This document shows positions 18,626 through 28,245 of a DNA stretch of 64,000 nt, in pieces. The DNA comes from Legionella brunensis (lineage in GTDB: Bacteria > Pseudomonadota > Gammaproteobacteria > Legionellales > Legionellaceae): assembly GCF_001467025.1 (NCBI RefSeq), contig NZ_LNXV01000004.1, positions 145,254 through 209,253 of the forward strand, given 5' to 3'. The position numbers were made by a program, and so were the translations under genes. How positions within the stretch are numbered: position 1 is the stretch's first letter; every line of letters begins with the position of its first letter. Under the pieces are notes generated by a model, which did not search any database, had not been told where the DNA came from, and saw nothing but the letters and a program-made list of their open reading frames with translations.

Positions 18626-19081
18626 ATGAAAATTAATTTAACTAAAAAAGAATATCGAGCATTGCTTGATATGTTATATATAGCTGATTGGGTTCTTCAT
18701 TCCTATACCATAAAGGAAGCTGAACCAGATGAGTACGAAGTTTTAAAGAAGAATTTGTTGTCTTATTTCAAAGAAATGGATGCTGAAGACAAAATAGAAT
18801 TTTCTCTGGAGTTCAATGATTACTTTGAGAAAGCGGATTATGAAGATTATCTTAATGAGAAAGTTATCCAACCTTATGAAAACGAACTTTTCTGGGATGA
18901 GCTAATTCATAGGCTTGGTGAACGAGATATGATTAATGCAGTAGGCATGGAGCGATACAGCAAAATGGATGCTATCGAGCGAATAAAAAGAATAGAAGAA
19001 ATTAAAGAACAATATGCTAATGAATTTGAAAAGCATGGCCTTGCTAACCTTAAAATTAAGAGCGATGACTTGCAAAACTAA
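18626..19081 (+). CDS. IS30 passenger protein, unknown acidic helical protein
   Basis: The 151 residues start nine bases after the transposase stop and lie inside the right terminal repeat (19152-19174). The protein is acidic and wholly helical, beginning MKINLTKKEYRALLDMLYIADWVLHSYT, with no membrane segment, metal motif or helix-turn-helix that I can see. It resembles a widespread small family of unknown function whose members open with 'LTKKqYr.LLDml.igdWv', but I cannot name it. It may regulate the transposase or be stable cargo. Intact. Confidence 0.7.
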   Translation: MKINLTKKEYRALLDMLYIADWVLHSYTIKEAEPDEYEVLKKNLLSYFKEMDAEDKIEFSLEFNDYFEKADYEDYLNEKVIQPYENELFWDELIHRLGERDMINAVGMERYSKMDAIERIKRIEEIKEQYANEFEKHGLANLKIKSDDLQN

Positions 19082-19400
19082 ATGATTTTTTATAGTTATT
19101 AACAGATAAAGGTAGTTGCAACACCAGTAATCAAGGCAGTCAGAAAGGGGTTGTCGCACTTCGCCCGAGATTCTCCAAGTTACCAATTAAGACTGATTTG
19201 AGGATTAATCAGACTTAATGGCCTCATTTACCGCAGACGTTTCCCTCTTCTGTTGTTTTTTGTCATATTTCTGATAGCTAAGTCCCCTGGCTCTATTAAC
19301 CAAATGAGCATTTCACTACTTAATTTCCAAAAAATAAATGATATATACTATTCATATAACAGTTTTCATAGGTATTTTGATGTAAATAGCAAGGATAATA

Positions 19401-20345
19401 ATGACACCTCCTGATAGACCAGAAAACGAAGCTGAACGCTTAGCCACACTTTATAAATTACAAATACTCGACACCGAAAAAGAGGAACGTTTCGATAGAG
19501 TAACTCGTATTGCTTGCAAACTATTTGGAGTCCCTATTTCTGTTATTTCGTTTCTCGAAGCTGAGCGCCAATGGATGAAATCGACACAAGGATTCGACAT
19601 CAAAGAGGCTGCTCGAAAAACCTCTTTTTGCGGTCATGTTATTCTTTCAGATGAAATTATGATTGTCGAAGACGCAACCAAGGATAAACGATTTTTTGAT
19701 AATCCTTTTGTATTAGGAAAGCCAAATTTCAGGTTTTATTTAGGGTGTCCTTTAAAAGTCAATGGATATAATGTGGGTGTTATTTGCTTAATTGATGACA
19801 AACCTAAATCTAAAGATGAAATTGATTCAAACATCGTTTATGATCTTGCGCAAATGGTGGAAATGGATCTGAAGCAATTACAAATTTCTATAACTGATGA
19901 ATTAACAGGTATATCTAACCGAAGAGGATTTTTAAAATTAGCTGGCTATTTGTTTCAAAAATGCCAACTTGAAAATCAAGTTTTTACCTTATTATTTTTT
20001 GATTTAGATAAATTTAAGCATATCAATGATCAATTCGGGCATTCTGAAGGCGACAAAGTATTAAAAATTTTCGCGAACGCTCTTGTTCACAACTTTCGTT
20101 ATTATGATGTAATCGCTCGTTTAGGCGGTGATGAGTTTTGTATATTTTGTACTGGACTAAACCAAAAGAATCTACCCGATATTATTCAACGTTTGAAAGA
20201 TTCATTGAAATCTGCTGACACAAAAGACTATGCAATAGAATTCAGTGTGGGTAGCGTCCAATATAATCAAAAAGAGCACCAAACACTCGAAGATATGCTA
20301 TGTCTTGCTGATTCTCAAATGTATGTCACTAAAGAAAGTAAGTAA
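19401..20345 (+). CDS. Diguanylate cyclase with N-terminal GAF domain
   Basis: Makes cyclic di-GMP from two GTP. The 314 residues have a GAF sensor at about 20-155 (ACKLFGVPISVISFLEAERQWMKS.. KTSFCGHVI) and a GGDEF domain from 165 to the end. The GGDEF active loop is exact (RLGGDEFCIF, 242-246). FFDLDKFKHINDQFGH provides metal ligands, and RYYD (233-236), five residues before GGDEF, is a canonical product-inhibition I-site. There is no signal or membrane segment, so it is cytosolic. Upstream, 19175-19400 shows nothing but flanking DNA of the IS30 element. Confidence 0.92.
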   Translation: MTPPDRPENEAERLATLYKLQILDTEKEERFDRVTRIACKLFGVPISVISFLEAERQWMKSTQGFDIKEAARKTSFCGHVILSDEIMIVEDATKDKRFFDNPFVLGKPNFRFYLGCPLKVNGYNVGVICLIDDKPKSKDEIDSNIVYDLAQMVEMDLKQLQISITDELTGISNRRGFLKLAGYLFQKCQLENQVFTLLFFDLDKFKHINDQFGHSEGDKVLKIFANALVHNFRYYDVIARLGGDEFCIFCTGLNQKNLPDIIQRLKDSLKSADTKDYAIEFSVGSVQYNQKEHQTLEDMLCLADSQMYVTKESK

Positions 20346-20411
20346 CCTGACGTTATTGCCTGCTATTGGCCTAGTGTGGCAATTTAAATCTTAAATGCTG
20401 CGTAGCTATTG

Positions 20412-21086
20412 CTAGAATAATGCACCTGATTCAATTAGCAACCGGCTTTGTGAGTGTTTTGTACCATCGCGACCAAAAGCTGAGCCCGCAGTAATATTAT
20501 TGGCTTGCACAAGGGAGACCTCACCCCGTGTGAAAAAGATTCCTCGCTGGTAAGTGGGTGTTAGCGTTAGTGACCTGGCATTACTGCCAGAACCCTAGGC
20601 TATATTGATTCCACCTGTTGTATCAATGTATTCTACGCGGCCTGTGATGCTCCAATTAGTATTAAAAACAAATTTTGTCGCTAAGGCCACACTATAAGTC
20701 CACGCGGAATACAACAATTCGACACCTGGATCTCTAGGCACATGAGTAAATTGCAATGCAGGGCTTATTGTTAAACTGCCGGCTGTATAAGAATAAATCA
20801 AATTGTAAATCTGACTGTTATTCTGTGCTAACGGGATTACAAGACTGGATTCGCTGTCATGTTTTATATTACCGGAAGCTACTACGCTTAAGTTATTTTT
20901 TGAATTAATAGTATAAGTCATCAATCCAGAGAGCCAATTAAGCCGTCCAGAATAAAAACCATCACTTAAAAGAAGCGACCCACTGAAAGGCCCTTGATTA
21001 TAGTTTATTTGCAGTCCACGATTGAGATCGTTAGTCTGATTCCATAGTAGTCCTCGCTCAATATTAAAATTTTGGAAGGTGAAGTT
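20412..21086 (-). pseudogene. Outer-membrane beta-barrel (porin-like) pseudogene, 3' part
   Basis: Minus-strand frame from about 21078 down to a stop at 20412-20414 reads like alternating beta strands: FNIERGLLWNQTNDLNRGLQ, SGSLLLSDGFYSGRLNWLSG, then SITGRVEYIDTTGGINIA. A TAG at 20595-20597 interrupts it, but the frame continues (GSGSNARSLTLTPTYQRGIFF.. IESGALF), ending in the Phe typical of outer-membrane barrels. The 5' half is missing where the IS3-type sequence begins at 21087. Both lesions argue for a dead gene. Confidence 0.75.
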
Positions 21087-21481
21087 GTAAACCTCCCTTT
21101 TTTAGTGCCATCCTAAATTAGAGTTTCCCGACTCATTTTTTATCAATTTGTAATCAAATGGTGAGATATATCCCAGTGATTCATGCAGTCTTTCTTGGTC
21201 ATATTCCTTCATCCACTTCCAGGTTATTTCCCGTACTTCATTAAGATTTCTGAACAGGTAGAAATCCAGTATTTCATTGCGATAAGTTCGGTTAAACCGT
21301 TCAATAAACGAATTTTGAGTGGGTTTCCCGGGTTGAATAAACTCAAGAATAACACCGTATTTTTCAGCCCAGTCAGCCAACACCAGAGAAATAAACTCAG
21401 GTCCGTTATCAAGCCGCAGTTTTGCCGGATATCCCCGATTGGCAGCAATACCGTCAAGCACCCTGGTAACCCGCTGGCATG
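21087..21481 (-). mobile_element. IS3-family remnant (3' part of OrfB transposase)
   Basis: The minus-strand frame from about 21481 to the TAA at 21102-21104 is the C-terminal part of an integrase-core transposase: RLDNGPEFIS (second Asp), NSFIERFNRTYRNEILD (Glu) and RLHESLGYISPFDY. The N-terminal half and OrfA are absent; the frame has a stop just upstream. The right-hand terminal end, TGTAAACCTCCC at 21087-21098, lies 3 bases after 'gaagt' of the porin relic. It probably caused the porin truncation. Confidence 0.85.
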
Positions 21482-21813
21482 TTTAGAAAAAGCCCCGTAC
21501 AGAGAACAATCTATTCTAAATAAGATAATGCATTAAAAAATTGCGATTTTCTTTGAATCACAAATATCAAAGACAAAGATAACGTCTATTAACTATCAGA
21601 CTAGCTTATTTGTTACTATTGGCTCACTAGACTCGCTTGCAAAAGTCATGGAACAAGGGATCAATCCATGAACGTCATTATGAGTTAATCTATATCTTCT
21701 ATTCTCGTGGAAAAAATGAAGACAATTGAGATGGTTGATTTTTCAGATATAGAAAATTGGTTCGACACCACTAACCAAGTTTGCAATAGCAAAATAGTCG
21801 TATTCCGCTTTGG
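21482..21813. other. Intergenic remnant DNA between IS3 remnant and hslU
   Basis: I see no supported gene. One 37-codon frame (21716-21829, MKTIEMVDFSDIENWFDTTN..) follows a GGA at -7 but runs into the hslU terminator, and I treat it as chance or relic. A second frame over the same DNA (..YELIYIFYSRGKNEDN) also looks protein-like, which suggests decayed coding DNA. Confidence 0.35.
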
Positions 21814-21837
21814 AAAAATGGGTAGATAATACCCATT
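21814..21837 (-). terminator. Intrinsic terminator of hslVU
   Basis: On the minus strand AATGGGTA (21837-21830) pairs with TACCCATT (21824-21817) around a 5-base loop, followed by a T-run (ATTTTTCC). It begins 14 bases after the hslU stop codon. Confidence 0.75.
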
Positions 21838-21851
21838 CCACCGATAAATAC

Positions 21852-23171
21852 TTATAAAATATAGCGAGTTAGATCGTCATCGTCGACTAATTTGCCCAAA
21901 TGCTTCTCAACATAAGCAGCATCAATATGCACTGATTCACCCGCCTTGTCTGTGGCTTCAAATGAGATAACTTCTAACAAACGCTCCATTACTGTATACA
22001 ATCGTCGAGCACCAATATTTTCCGTACGCTCATTCACTTTCCACGCCACTTCAGCAATACGACGGATACCCGTTTGATCGAAGGTCAATTCTAAACCTTC
22101 TGTAGCCATTAACGCTGCATATTGCTCCGTCAAAGAAGCACTAGGCTCTGTTAAAATACGAACAAAATCTTCGACACTTAATGCTGAGAGTTCAACTCGA
22201 ATGGGCAGTCGCCCTTGCAACTCAGCAATCAAATCGGAAGGCTTAGCTACATGAAATGCGCCGGAAGCGATAAATAAAATATGATCCGACTTAATCATGC
22301 CGTATTTTGTGGATACCGTTGTGCCCTCGACTAAAGGTAGCAGATCACGCTGAACCCCTTCACGTGATACATCACCACCACCCTGTTCAGCTCGTTTGGC
22401 AACTTTGTCTAATTCATCAATGAAGACAATGCCATTTTGCTCAACGTTTTCAATAGCCCTCGTTTTAATATCCTCTTCATTGACTAATTTTGCGGCCTCT
22501 TCTTCACGCAAAATCTTCATGGCTTTCGCAATAGTCAATTTACGTGTCTTAGTTCTACCGCTGCCCATTTGTTGAAACATCGATTGCAGCTGGCTTGTCA
22601 TTTCCTCCATCCCTGGAGGCGCCATAATTTCTACACCCACCTGAGCCGCTGATAATTCAATTTCAATCTCATTATTATCAAGAGCGCCTTCGCGTAATTG
22701 CTTGCGGAAAACCTGGCGAGTAGAGGAATCTTTCTCGCTTGGGGTTAACCCCATTCTTGTTGGTGGTAATAACACATCCAGAATTCGCTCTTCTGCTGCA
22801 TCATCTGCTAAATGCTCTACCTTCTTCATATCTGATTCACGCTCTTGCTTAACCGCAATATCAATCAAGTCACGCAAAATGGAATCAACATCTCGTCCTA
22901 CATACCCAACCTCAGTAAACTTGGTTGCCTCAACTTTAAGGAAAGGGGCTTTTGCTAACTTTGCCAATCTTCGCGCAATTTCTGTTTTACCGACACCTGT
23001 TGGCCCTATCATTAAGATATTTTTGGGCATAATTTCATTACGTAAGACAGGATCTTTAATCTGCATACGTCGCCAACGGTTACGTAGCGCAATAGCAACA
23101 GCCCGCTTCGCTTCATCCTGGCCAATGATATGTTTATCGAGTTCTTGTACTATCTCACGAGGAGTCATCAT
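21852..23171 (-). CDS. hslU: HslU, ATPase subunit of the HslVU protease
   Basis: AAA+ unfoldase that feeds substrates to HslV. From ATG 23171 ([18 protein letters not shown]) it has 439 residues, the normal size; a GTG/TTG upstream start inside hslV would add 12 residues not found in the family. Walker A is GPTGVGKTE, Walker B FIDELDK, and the intermediate domain with two acidic/Gln-rich helices is present. The start lies seven bases after the hslV stop, so the two are coupled. Intact. Confidence 0.97.
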   Translation of the reverse strand: MMTPREIVQELDKHIIGQDEAKRAVAIALRNRWRRMQIKDPVLRNEIMPKNILMIGPTGVGKTEIARRLAKLAKAPFLKVEATKFTEVGYVGRDVDSILRDLIDIAVKQERESDMKKVEHLADDAAEERILDVLLPPTRMGLTPSEKDSSTRQVFRKQLREGALDNNEIEIELSAAQVGVEIMAPPGMEEMTSQLQSMFQQMGSGRTKTRKLTIAKAMKILREEEAAKLVNEEDIKTRAIENVEQNGIVFIDELDKVAKRAEQGGGDVSREGVQRDLLPLVEGTTVSTKYGMIKSDHILFIASGAFHVAKPSDLIAELQGRLPIRVELSALSVEDFVRILTEPSASLTEQYAALMATEGLELTFDQTGIRRIAEVAWKVNERTENIGARRLYTVMERLLEVISFEATDKAGESVHIDAAYVEKHLGKLVDDDDLTRYIL

Positions 23172-23178
23172 TACTGTA

Positions 23179-23727
23179 TTATTCACTGTCGCTATCCAAT
23201 TCTTCAATAGTTAAATTGTGGTTTGTATAAATGCAAATGTCACCTGCAATGGCTAAACTTTTGCGAACGATTTCAATCGCCGATAATTTGGTATTTTCCA
23301 GTAATGCCCGCGCTGCCGATTGCGCAAATGGACCACCAGAACCGATGGCAATCAATCCCCCCTCTGGTTCAATAACATCCCCATTACCAGTAATAATTAA
23401 AGAAGCAGTTTTATCAGCTACGGCCAATAGAGCCTCCAAACGACGTAAAATTTTGTCAGTTCGCCAATCCTTAGCTAGTTCCACAGCCGCTCGGGTCAAG
23501 TGTCCTTGATGCATTTCCAGTTTTCGTTCGAAACGTTCAAAAAGCGTGAAAGCATCCGCTGTTCCCCCTGCAAAACCAGCAATAACTTTGTCTTTGTAGA
23601 GACGTCTAACCTTACGAGCATTGCCTTTCATCACCGTATTGCCCATGGTGACTTGCCCATCACCGCCTATTACTACTTTATTACCTCGTCTAACGGAGAG
23701 AATAGTCGTGCCACGATATTGATCCAA
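23179..23727 (-). CDS. hslV: HslV, peptidase subunit of the HslVU protease (TTG start)
   Basis: N-terminal-threonine peptidase of the proteasome-like complex. Starting at TTG 23727, the product is [17 protein letters not shown]..., 182 residues. Self-cleavage before TTILSV would expose the catalytic Thr. A GAGGA site lies nine bases upstream of this TTG. The longer open frame (to 23787) would bury the active-site threonine under 20 extra residues and is unlikely. [21 protein letters not shown] is the family signature. It is co-transcribed with hslU. Confidence 0.95.
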   Translation of the reverse strand: MDQYRGTTILSVRRGNKVVIGGDGQVTMGNTVMKGNARKVRRLYKDKVIAGFAGGTADAFTLFERFERKLEMHQGHLTRAAVELAKDWRTDKILRRLEALLAVADKTASLIITGNGDVIEPEGGLIAIGSGGPFAQSAARALLENTKLSAIEIVRKSLAIAGDICIYTNHNLTIEELDSDSE

Positions 23728-23804
23728 AATATATCCTCGTTGAAAGATAGAATTTGCCTTAGATGGGGATGAGAAAAAAAAAATCAATATAGAGTCAGCA
23801 ATTT

Positions 23805-24257
23805 TTATTTAGACAGTGGGTCTTCGACACCTGAGTGACATTTTTCACAAAGACCTTTTAGCTCAATGGTATCTTGCCCAAGATAAAAATGATTATCGTG
23901 CGCTAATTGCTGTACCAAAACATGCATCCCGTTATTGTATACTTCTTGCACTTGATGGCAATTATTACACACCATTAGTACTTCAGAGGGTAAATGCTTT
24001 TCAGGTTCGTGACAAAGGGTATAGGATTGGATTGATTCAATTTTATGTACCACCCCTAAATCTACAAAATAATCAAGGACACGGTAAACCGATGGGGGAG
24101 TCGAATTTTGTTTTATTAATATTAGCTTCTCGAGTATTTCATAAGCTTTCAAAGGTCTTTTACTATCCCATAAAATAAATAATACACTCTTGCGCAACGA
24201 GGTGAGCTTAAGATCAATTGAAGCATAGTAACTTAAAAATGGGGTAGGATAGATCAT
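23805..24257 (-). CDS. zur: Fur-family regulator, Zur-like
   Basis: Metal-responsive repressor of 150 residues. The winged helix includes [22 protein letters not shown] (about 54-75). Two CxxC pairs, C97-C100 (VCNNC) and C137-C140 (CEKC), form the structural zinc site. The His-rich metal site ([19 protein letters not shown]) is closer to Zur than to Fur. It lies 78 bases upstream of hslV on the same strand, which is not a known functional link. Target genes are not evident in this window. Zur rather than Fur or PerR is a judgement. Confidence 0.8.
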   Translation of the reverse strand: MIYPTPFLSYYASIDLKLTSLRKSVLFILWDSKRPLKAYEILEKLILIKQNSTPPSVYRVLDYFVDLGVVHKIESIQSYTLCHEPEKHLPSEVLMVCNNCHQVQEVYNNGMHVLVQQLAHDNHFYLGQDTIELKGLCEKCHSGVEDPLSK

Positions 24258-24357
24258 AGGTTTCGCCGCGTAGATGCCCCGATAAAACTTGCTGACTTCT
24301 AATTTTACAACTTAGAAATAGCTGCATTACTCTTAACAAAGCTGTAGTGTTATAACT

Positions 24358-25590
24358 CTATTCCAAACTATTAATAAAAGATACCCCATGAAGCAAGGGT
24401 GAAATGCCTAAATGCTCTGCAATACTTTGTCCAATATCAGCAAAAGTATCCCGGCGTCCAACAAATTTACTGGGACAGTGAGGTCCAAAAACTAATACAG
24501 GGATATGCTCTCGCGTATGATCAGAACCTGGCATAGTGGGGTCACAACCATGGTCAGCTGCTATAACCACCCAATCATTGGGTTTAAGCAATTGTTTTAA
24601 TTCAGGCAAACGCTCATCGAATTGCTCAAGCGCATGAGCATAACCCGCTATATCACGTCTATGGCCATATGAAGAATCAAAATCAACAAAATTGGTAAAA
24701 ACCAAACTACCATCGGGGGCCTTTTTCATTGCAGCTAATGTCGCGTCAAACAATGCCATATTACCATCAGCTTTAATTGTTTGTGTTAAGCCTTGATGTG
24801 CAAAAATATCTGCTATTTTACCAATAGCAATGACTTCTCTACCTGCATTTTTTAACTCATCCAACAAAGTTGGGGCTGGAGGTGGGGTGGCATAATCACG
24901 ACGATTCCCCGTTCGCGCAAATGAACCAGGAGTTCCGATAAAAGGTCTGGCAATAACACGGCCAATTTGATACTCATCGACTAACTCACGGGCTACTTCA
25001 CAAATCTCGTATAGCCGCTGCAAACCAAAGCTTTGTTCATGGGCTGCAATTTGAAACACGCTATCCGCTGAAGTATAAACTATAGGCTTGCCTGTCTTTA
25101 TATGCTCTTCCCCTAACTCATCAAGGATTGTAGTCCCAGAGGCATGCTTTTCCCCAAGCACCCCAGGCAAATTGGCCTTTTTGATGAATTTATCAATTAA
25201 TTTACTTGGGAAGCAGGGTCGCTCGTTTGGAAAATATCCCCAGTCAAAACGTACTGGTACACCCGCTAATTCCCAATGACCACTTGGTGTATCTTTGCCT
25301 AAACTTTGCTCAACTGCATAGCCATAGTAGCCCTCAGGTTCTGCAAGCGTCGACAAATCCAAGAGCTGTATACCAGAACTGGCAACAGCAGCGTGGTATA
25401 AACCCACTTTTGCCAAATGGGGAATCGATAGAGGACCCTGGCGTAGTCCTAGCTTATCCGCACGATTTTCCCTGCAAGCAATGTGAATATGCCCAAAGGT
25501 ATTTGCTCCATCATCACCATAGCGGTGGGCATCAAGACTTGCCCCAATACCTAAAGAATCCATTAATAAAATACAAACGCGTCCTGGCAT
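24358..25590 (-). CDS. deoB: Phosphopentomutase
   Basis: Interconverts (deoxy)ribose-1-phosphate and -5-phosphate, feeding nucleoside sugars into central metabolism. The 410 residues are full length, with alkaline-phosphatase-superfamily metal sites: [10 protein letters not shown] at the N-terminus, [10 protein letters not shown] containing the phosphorylated Thr, and [31 protein letters not shown] 25590 follows GAGGAA. Last gene of the tdk-MFS-MFS-deoB operon; only three bases separate it from the upstream transporter. Confidence 0.95.
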   Translation of the reverse strand: MPGRVCILLMDSLGIGASLDAHRYGDDGANTFGHIHIACRENRADKLGLRQGPLSIPHLAKVGLYHAAVASSGIQLLDLSTLAEPEGYYGYAVEQSLGKDTPSGHWELAGVPVRFDWGYFPNERPCFPSKLIDKFIKKANLPGVLGEKHASGTTILDELGEEHIKTGKPIVYTSADSVFQIAAHEQSFGLQRLYEICEVARELVDEYQIGRVIARPFIGTPGSFARTGNRRDYATPPPAPTLLDELKNAGREVIAIGKIADIFAHQGLTQTIKADGNMALFDATLAAMKKAPDGSLVFTNFVDFDSSYGHRRDIAGYAHALEQFDERLPELKQLLKPNDWVVIAADHGCDPTMPGSDHTREHIPVLVFGPHCPSKFVGRRDTFADIGQSIAEHLGISPLLHGVSFINSLE

Positions 25591-25593
25591 TCT

Positions 25594-26871
25594 TTATTCC
25601 TCTATTTGTCGGCAATGGGTTTCTTTTAGTCCTAACAAAGCAAATAAGGCTAAAATTAATCCTAAAGGTAAAATCATGGCAGCAAACTGATAATCCCCCA
25701 GAGAATATACAGGTATCTCATTGACCATTTGCATTTCACCATGCCCCATTAACAAAATGCTAAATAGATTCTGATAAATGATATAACCACCCTGAGTTAG
25801 AATTGAAACCACGCTGACTGCGGTAGCCGTCATTAGTGGTGAGCTACTTTCAGCAACTAAAGCATAGCTGATAACCTGAGATGCAGTAAAAAAACCTAGC
25901 ATAAAAAACAGAATTTTCATGATTGGCAATGAAACAGGGGCATACAAAACTGCCAAAATTGTTGCTAAAGAAGCAATACCACCTATTTTCATTGGCAACA
26001 CACGCAAGCCTAATTTATCAGAGCACCAACCTAATAGAGGTCCTCCGATGACAGCGCCTAGAAACAACATGGTGTTTACGACTGCGGCATCCTCTTTAGT
26101 AATTCCCATTCGTTGTACTAAGTAGAGAGATCCCATCATTGCACCAAACACTGCAATTGCCATATTCATAAGACTGGTGTAAAGCGCCGCTTTTAAGGTT
26201 TGAGGATTTAGATAAGCTTTTTTAGCAGCAGTAATGACTGAGATTTTCTGACTAATCTTCTGATGGAATTCTTTTGTCTTTTCAATAATCCCAAAAGACA
26301 TAAAAATTAGCATCGCTGTCCCAAGCCAGCCCACCTGCATTAAGGCATCGCGCCAACCGATCTGCGCAACTAATTTAGTCAGGGGATACTGCGCCAACAT
26401 ACCACCTGTCATAGCCATTGTAACAATAGCGCCGGTTACCAATGCCATCCGCTTTGGTGGAAACCAACGAGAAGCAATGCGAATTGGTCCTAAAAAGCAA
26501 AAGGCACTGCCAATACCCGTTACAAAACGACAAAATAAAGCAAGATAAAAAGATTGCGCATGAGCAAGAATAAAGGTGCTCATCACACATAGAAACATTG
26601 CAAACATAATGGTTTTTTTGGTAGAAAAACGGTCGAGAACAAAACCTGCCACAAAAAGAAAAATAACATTCGACAAATAATAAATACTTGATAAATATGC
26701 CATTTTGTCTGCTTGCACGTGAAAATCACGCATAATATTGTCGGCAATTGAAGCAAACATATTGCCTTGAATAAACTCATAAAAGAAGAATAAGGACGCA
26801 CTAAAACAAACCAACCATGGCAAAAATAAAGAAGCCAGCTTTTCATCTTTATATTCTTTTACCATCTGCAT
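25594..26871 (-). CDS. MFS transporter, Pht family (nucleoside uptake candidate)
   Basis: The 425 residues have 12 membrane helices and the major-facilitator loop GFVLDRFSTKKT between helices 2 and 3. A strong paralogue lies directly upstream. Pht (phagosomal transporter) proteins are Legionella/Coxiella-type MFS importers; PhtC and PhtD of L. pneumophila are reported to serve pyrimidine nucleoside acquisition. Position next to deoB and in the same operon as tdk supports a nucleoside substrate here. ATG 26871 follows AGGAG. Substrate is inferred from context. Confidence 0.8.
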   Translation of the reverse strand: MQMVKEYKDEKLASLFLPWLVCFSASLFFFYEFIQGNMFASIADNIMRDFHVQADKMAYLSSIYYLSNVIFLFVAGFVLDRFSTKKTIMFAMFLCVMSTFILAHAQSFYLALFCRFVTGIGSAFCFLGPIRIASRWFPPKRMALVTGAIVTMAMTGGMLAQYPLTKLVAQIGWRDALMQVGWLGTAMLIFMSFGIIEKTKEFHQKISQKISVITAAKKAYLNPQTLKAALYTSLMNMAIAVFGAMMGSLYLVQRMGITKEDAAVVNTMLFLGAVIGGPLLGWCSDKLGLRVLPMKIGGIASLATILAVLYAPVSLPIMKILFFMLGFFTASQVISYALVAESSSPLMTATAVSVVSILTQGGYIIYQNLFSILLMGHGEMQMVNEIPVYSLGDYQFAAMILPLGLILALFALLGLKETHCRQIEE

Positions 26872-26886
26872 AAAAACTCCTAAATC

Positions 26887-28155
26887 CTAACGTTTGCAGT
26901 AAGTTTCGCGGGTTAGCAATACAGCAAATAATGCTACTACTGCCGTAAGAGGAAACATCCACATGGCATATTGAAAATCAGCAACTGCGTACTCATGGGC
27001 AGAAACACCCGCATGATGCTGCATTAATAAACCAAATAACACTTGACCAACACCTGCCCCTCCCATAATTAGCACGGAAGCAATACCTGTCGCTGCCCCA
27101 GTATTTTCCAAGGAGTTGCTTTCAGCAATAAGAGGATAACTAATAACTTGTGTACTTGTGAAAAAGCCTAGAGCAAAAAATAAAATGCTCAACGAAGTCT
27201 GAGATAGGCTGATATTCATAAACAAAGGGATCACTGTTAGCAATGTTGCTATCGCTCCAATTATCATTAAAGGTTTACGGCGTCCCTGATTATCAGAAAG
27301 CCACCCCACCAAAGGACAGCCAACGATACTACCAATAAAAATAAGACTAACAACATTACTTGCTGCAATTTCTGGTAAATGGTGCACCACCTGCAGATAG
27401 CTTGCCCCCCACAATGCACAAAGCACCATGATAGGTAAATTAAGAAAACAGGTATAAAGACCGGCTAACCAATTTTGTGTATTACCAAGTGCTTGTAAAA
27501 AACTAAGGATAACAGGCGGTTGTGCTGCTTTTTCTCTTCCGCCAGAGGTAGTTGGTCGGTCTTGAACTGTTAAGTAAATCCATAGTAATAAAAGACCCCC
27601 TACAGCACCATCAATTACTAAAGAACGTCGCCAGCCATAATATTCATTAAGATGAGCAAAAGGCGTATGTGCCATCATACCACCTAGAAAAGCCATAGTA
27701 ACAAGAGAGCCTATCACTAAAGCCTGACGACGTGGAGGAAACCAGTGTGAAACCAAAACAACACAGGACAAGAAGCAAAACGCATTGCCAATACCTGAAA
27801 GAAAATGAAAAAAACACGCCAGAACAAACGAATTGGTGATTGCAAAACCTACAGTACCAACAACGCAAATCATCATCGCTGTGATAATAACTTTTCGCGT
27901 AGAGAAACGGTCAAGAATAATTCCGGCAGGCAAAAGAAAAAGAATATCAGCCCACAAATAAGTGCTAGACATCCAACTCAATTGTGCAGCATCTAAATGA
28001 AAATCAACGCGTAATGGCTGATTAATTACATCAAAGATATTTAGCTGAAAGAATTCATAAAAGAAAAATAATCCGGCTGACAAGCAGACTATCCATGCCA
28101 TCATATTATTACGAGGAAAAACCACCCTGGAATCCACAGCAACAGAATCAGACAA
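26887..28155 (-). CDS. MFS transporter, Pht family (nucleoside uptake candidate), TTG start
   Basis: The 422 residues have 12 predicted helices and the signature GIILDRFSTRKV between helices 2 and 3. The sequence parallels the downstream transporter throughout (FFFYEFFQLNIF vs FFFYEFIQGNMF; RWFPPKR vs HWFPPRR), so the two arose by tandem duplication. The start is TTG 28155, six bases after a strong AAGGAG; no ATG fits as well. The gap to the partner is 15 bases. Part of the nucleoside salvage operon. Confidence 0.8.
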   Translation of the reverse strand: MSDSVAVDSRVVFPRNNMMAWIVCLSAGLFFFYEFFQLNIFDVINQPLRVDFHLDAAQLSWMSSTYLWADILFLLPAGIILDRFSTRKVIITAMMICVVGTVGFAITNSFVLACFFHFLSGIGNAFCFLSCVVLVSHWFPPRRQALVIGSLVTMAFLGGMMAHTPFAHLNEYYGWRRSLVIDGAVGGLLLLWIYLTVQDRPTTSGGREKAAQPPVILSFLQALGNTQNWLAGLYTCFLNLPIMVLCALWGASYLQVVHHLPEIAASNVVSLIFIGSIVGCPLVGWLSDNQGRRKPLMIIGAIATLLTVIPLFMNISLSQTSLSILFFALGFFTSTQVISYPLIAESNSLENTGAATGIASVLIMGGAGVGQVLFGLLMQHHAGVSAHEYAVADFQYAMWMFPLTAVVALFAVLLTRETYCKR

Positions 28156-28171
28156 TGTTACTCCTTAAACA

Positions 28172-28188
28172 GCCGCAAAAATTGCGGC
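28172..28188 (-). promoter_or_regulatory. Hairpin in the tdk/transporter gap
   Basis: GCCGCAA (28172-28178) pairs with TTGCGGC (28182-28188), with a 3-base loop, placed just before the AAGGAG of the TTG-started transporter. On the message it could attenuate readthrough from tdk or mask the ribosome site. The T-rich loop (TTT) is inside, not after, so it is not a standard terminator. Confidence 0.5.
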
Positions 28189-28245
28189 GAATTATACCAA
28201 AAATCGGACCGAATTGGTACCTTTATTGCCCAATTATTACTATAT

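Larger units (their letters stand above)
17553..19174 (+). mobile_element. IS30-family element with a passenger gene
   Basis: The 23-bp terminal repeats lie at 17553-17575 and 19152-19174 (inverted). They share 21 of 23 bases, beginning AGAATCTCG at each outer end and finishing AAGTGCGACA inward. Between them are an IS30 transposase and a second gene of 151 codons, total about 1,622 bp. I see no convincing target duplication in the flanks (..tcggc / ccaag..). Having the second gene inside both repeats means it would move with the element. Confidence 0.85.

Noticed and set aside
17537..19190. Target-site duplication for the IS30 element
   Set aside because: The two to three bases flanking each end (..ggc and cca..) do not match.
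22702..23214. Plus-strand frame inside hslU
   Set aside because: Antisense shadow of a conserved gene; Ser/Arg-rich as expected of a reverse frame.
23179..23787. Longer HslV start
   Set aside because: It would place 20 residues before the self-cleaved catalytic threonine beyond the normal short propeptide.
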